6,606 nt of DNA from Bacilli bacterium (lineage in GTDB: Bacteria > Bacillota_I > Bacilli_A > RF39 > UBA660), in contig JAFPMR010000059.1 of NCBI GenBank assembly GCA_017411235.1, forward strand, positions 1-6,606, read 5' to 3'. The stretch's first letter is position 1. Every line of letters begins with the position of its first letter. A program made the translations under genes and the position numbers. The notes beneath the pieces are model-generated. The model was not told the DNA's origin, searched no databases, and saw nothing but the letters and a program-made list of their open reading frames with translations. Shown here piece by piece: positions 5,559 to 6,606 of the stretch.

Positions 5559-6606
5559 ATTTGTCTTTACCAACTAATTTAGCTAATGCTGCTTTTAAAC
5601 CTTTTTTAGGTTTTTCTTCCTTTTTAGGTTCTTCTTTTTTAGCAGGAGCTTTCTTAGCTACTGGTTTTTTGTTTTCAGTTCTTTTTACTGGTCTTTCACC
5701 AGGTTTGAATTCTTTCTTAGGTGCTTTTTCTTCTTTATCGTCATCTTTACGTTCTGGTTTTGGTAATGTTGCTTTACGAGAAAGATTTAATCTATTCTTG
5801 TTATCATATCCATCAGCTTTAACAGTGATTTCATCACCAACTTTAAATAAGTCAGATGCTTTATCTACTCTTTCCCAAGCTAATTGAGATACGTGAACTA
5901 ATCCTTCACAACCAGGCCATAATTCTACGAAGCAACCGAAGTCTTCTACTTTAACTACTTTACCAGTATAGATTTCACCAGGAACTACTTCTCTAGCTAC
6001 TGATTCAATCATTTCTTTACACTTGTTAATGATTTCTTTATCTTGATGATAAATTAATACTGTACCATCATCTTGAAGATCAACTTTAACAGCGTTAACA
6101 TCATTAACTGCAGTTACGTTAGATGATTCAAGGATGATCTTAGTGATCATTTCGCCGCCCTTACCAATAACTTCTTTAATCTTATCTGGATTAATATGAA
6201 GTATTTCAATCTTAGGAGCGTATTTAGATAATTCTTTACGTGGTTCAGGTAATACTGATTCCATAACATCTAAGATTTGTAAACGAGCTTCTTTTGCTTG
6301 ATCTAAAGCTTCTTTTAAGATCTTTTCTGTAACACCTTTAATCTTAATATCCATTTGTAATGCTGTAATACCTTCTCTTGTACCAGCAACTTTGAAGTCC
6401 ATGTCTCCCATGTGATCTTCTAATCCTTGGATATCAGTTAAGATTGTATATTTCTTACCATCTTCTGATGTAATAAGTCCCATGGCAATACCTGCTACTG
6501 GAGCTTTAATTGGAACACCTGCTGCCATTAATGATAAGCATCCAGCACAAATAGTAGCTTGTGATGATGAACCATTTGATTCAAGAATTTCTGATACAAC
6601 ACGTAC
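5557..6606 (-). CDS. pnp: Polynucleotide phosphorylase, C-terminal part (5' end outside window)
   Basis: PNPase is a trimeric 3'-5' exoribonuclease that degrades RNA phosphorolytically, releasing nucleoside diphosphates. The window holds the last 349 residues of what is normally about 700. The frame is open to the right edge; an internal ATG at 6528 is not the start, because typical PNPase sequence ([20 protein letters not shown]) precedes it. In order: the end of the second RNase PH domain with the SNGSSS phosphate-binding loop (10-15) and DHMGDMD, whose two outer aspartates (64 and 70) match the metal-binding catalytic pair; a KH domain with GKGG at 148-151; an S1 domain at about 205-280 ([28 protein letters not shown]); and a ~70-residue Lys/Pro/Glu-rich tail ending in a short amphipathic segment ([12 protein letters not shown]). 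All visible catalytic and RNA-binding motifs are intact. It converges on the membrane protein gene and shares its terminator. Confidence 0.97.
   Translation of the reverse strand, partial: VRVVSEILESNGSSSQATICAGCLSLMAAGVPIKAPVAGIAMGLITSEDGKKYTILTDIQGLEDHMGDMDFKVAGTREGITALQMDIKIKGVTEKILKEALDQAKEARLQILDVMESVLPEPRKELSKYAPKIEILHINPDKIKEVIGKGGEMITKIILESSNVTAVNDVNAVKVDLQDDGTVLIYHQDKEIINKCKEMIESVAREVVPGEIYTGKVVKVEDFGCFVELWPGCEGLVHVSQLAWERVDKASDLFKVGDEITVKADGYDNKNRLNLSRKATLPKPERKDDDKEEKAPKKEFKPGERPVKRTENKKPVAKKAPAKKEEPKKEEKPKKGLKAALAKLVGKDK

Noticed and set aside
5561..5887. Plus-strand open frame rich in Phe, Leu, Ser and Gly opposite the end of pnp
   Set aside because: It is a shadow of the Lys/Pro-rich pnp tail and S1 domain.
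6526..6528. pnp start at the internal ATG at 6528
   Set aside because: The frame stays open to the window edge and the upstream residues match conserved PNPase sequence, so this is an internal methionine.

Overview
The window looks like metagenome-assembled sequence from an AT-rich, Gram-positive-type bacterium of the Bacilli/Mollicutes-relative kind (for example the uncultured gut lineages near RF39 or Erysipelotrichia). The reasons are low G+C from about position 555 onward, T/A-rich codon use, AGGAGG-type ribosome sites, a T-box leader, and single-pass membrane proteins. TGG is used for tryptophan and the long frames contain no TGA, so nothing points to a recoded genome. I infer the lineage from style and could not search for it.

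Positions 1 to about 548 are different. They are clearly G+C-rich and encode, on the minus strand, an internal piece of a DMSO-reductase-family molybdopterin oxidoreductase of the kind common in gut Eggerthellaceae. At about 541-555 this joins, out of frame, the first ~96 codons of a bacterial-type prolyl-tRNA synthetase (proS). Both genes are cut at the join and no mobile element is visible, so an assembly chimera is the simplest reading.

The rest is coherent. Upstream of proS (minus strand) lies a complete T-box riboswitch with a CCU proline specifier, a UGGU acceptor-binding bulge, mutually exclusive antiterminator and terminator helices, and a consensus promoter. That promoter's -35 box sits in the loop of the terminator of the preceding gene, a small DUF4176 protein (1115-1426, minus) with its own promoter.

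The centre holds two divergent genes with back-to-back extended -10 promoters. Both encode single-pass membrane proteins with a Pro/Ala/Glu/Lys-rich cytoplasmic N-terminus and a large external domain. Their external domains appear homologous. The minus-strand copy (1515-3389) also carries a C-terminal thioredoxin-like domain without CXXC. The plus-strand copy (3508-5526) instead ends in a short Cys-X6-Cys tail. This paralogue pair is the least described part of the window. A bidirectional terminator separates the plus-strand copy from the convergent 3' part of pnp (polynucleotide phosphorylase), which runs off the right edge.
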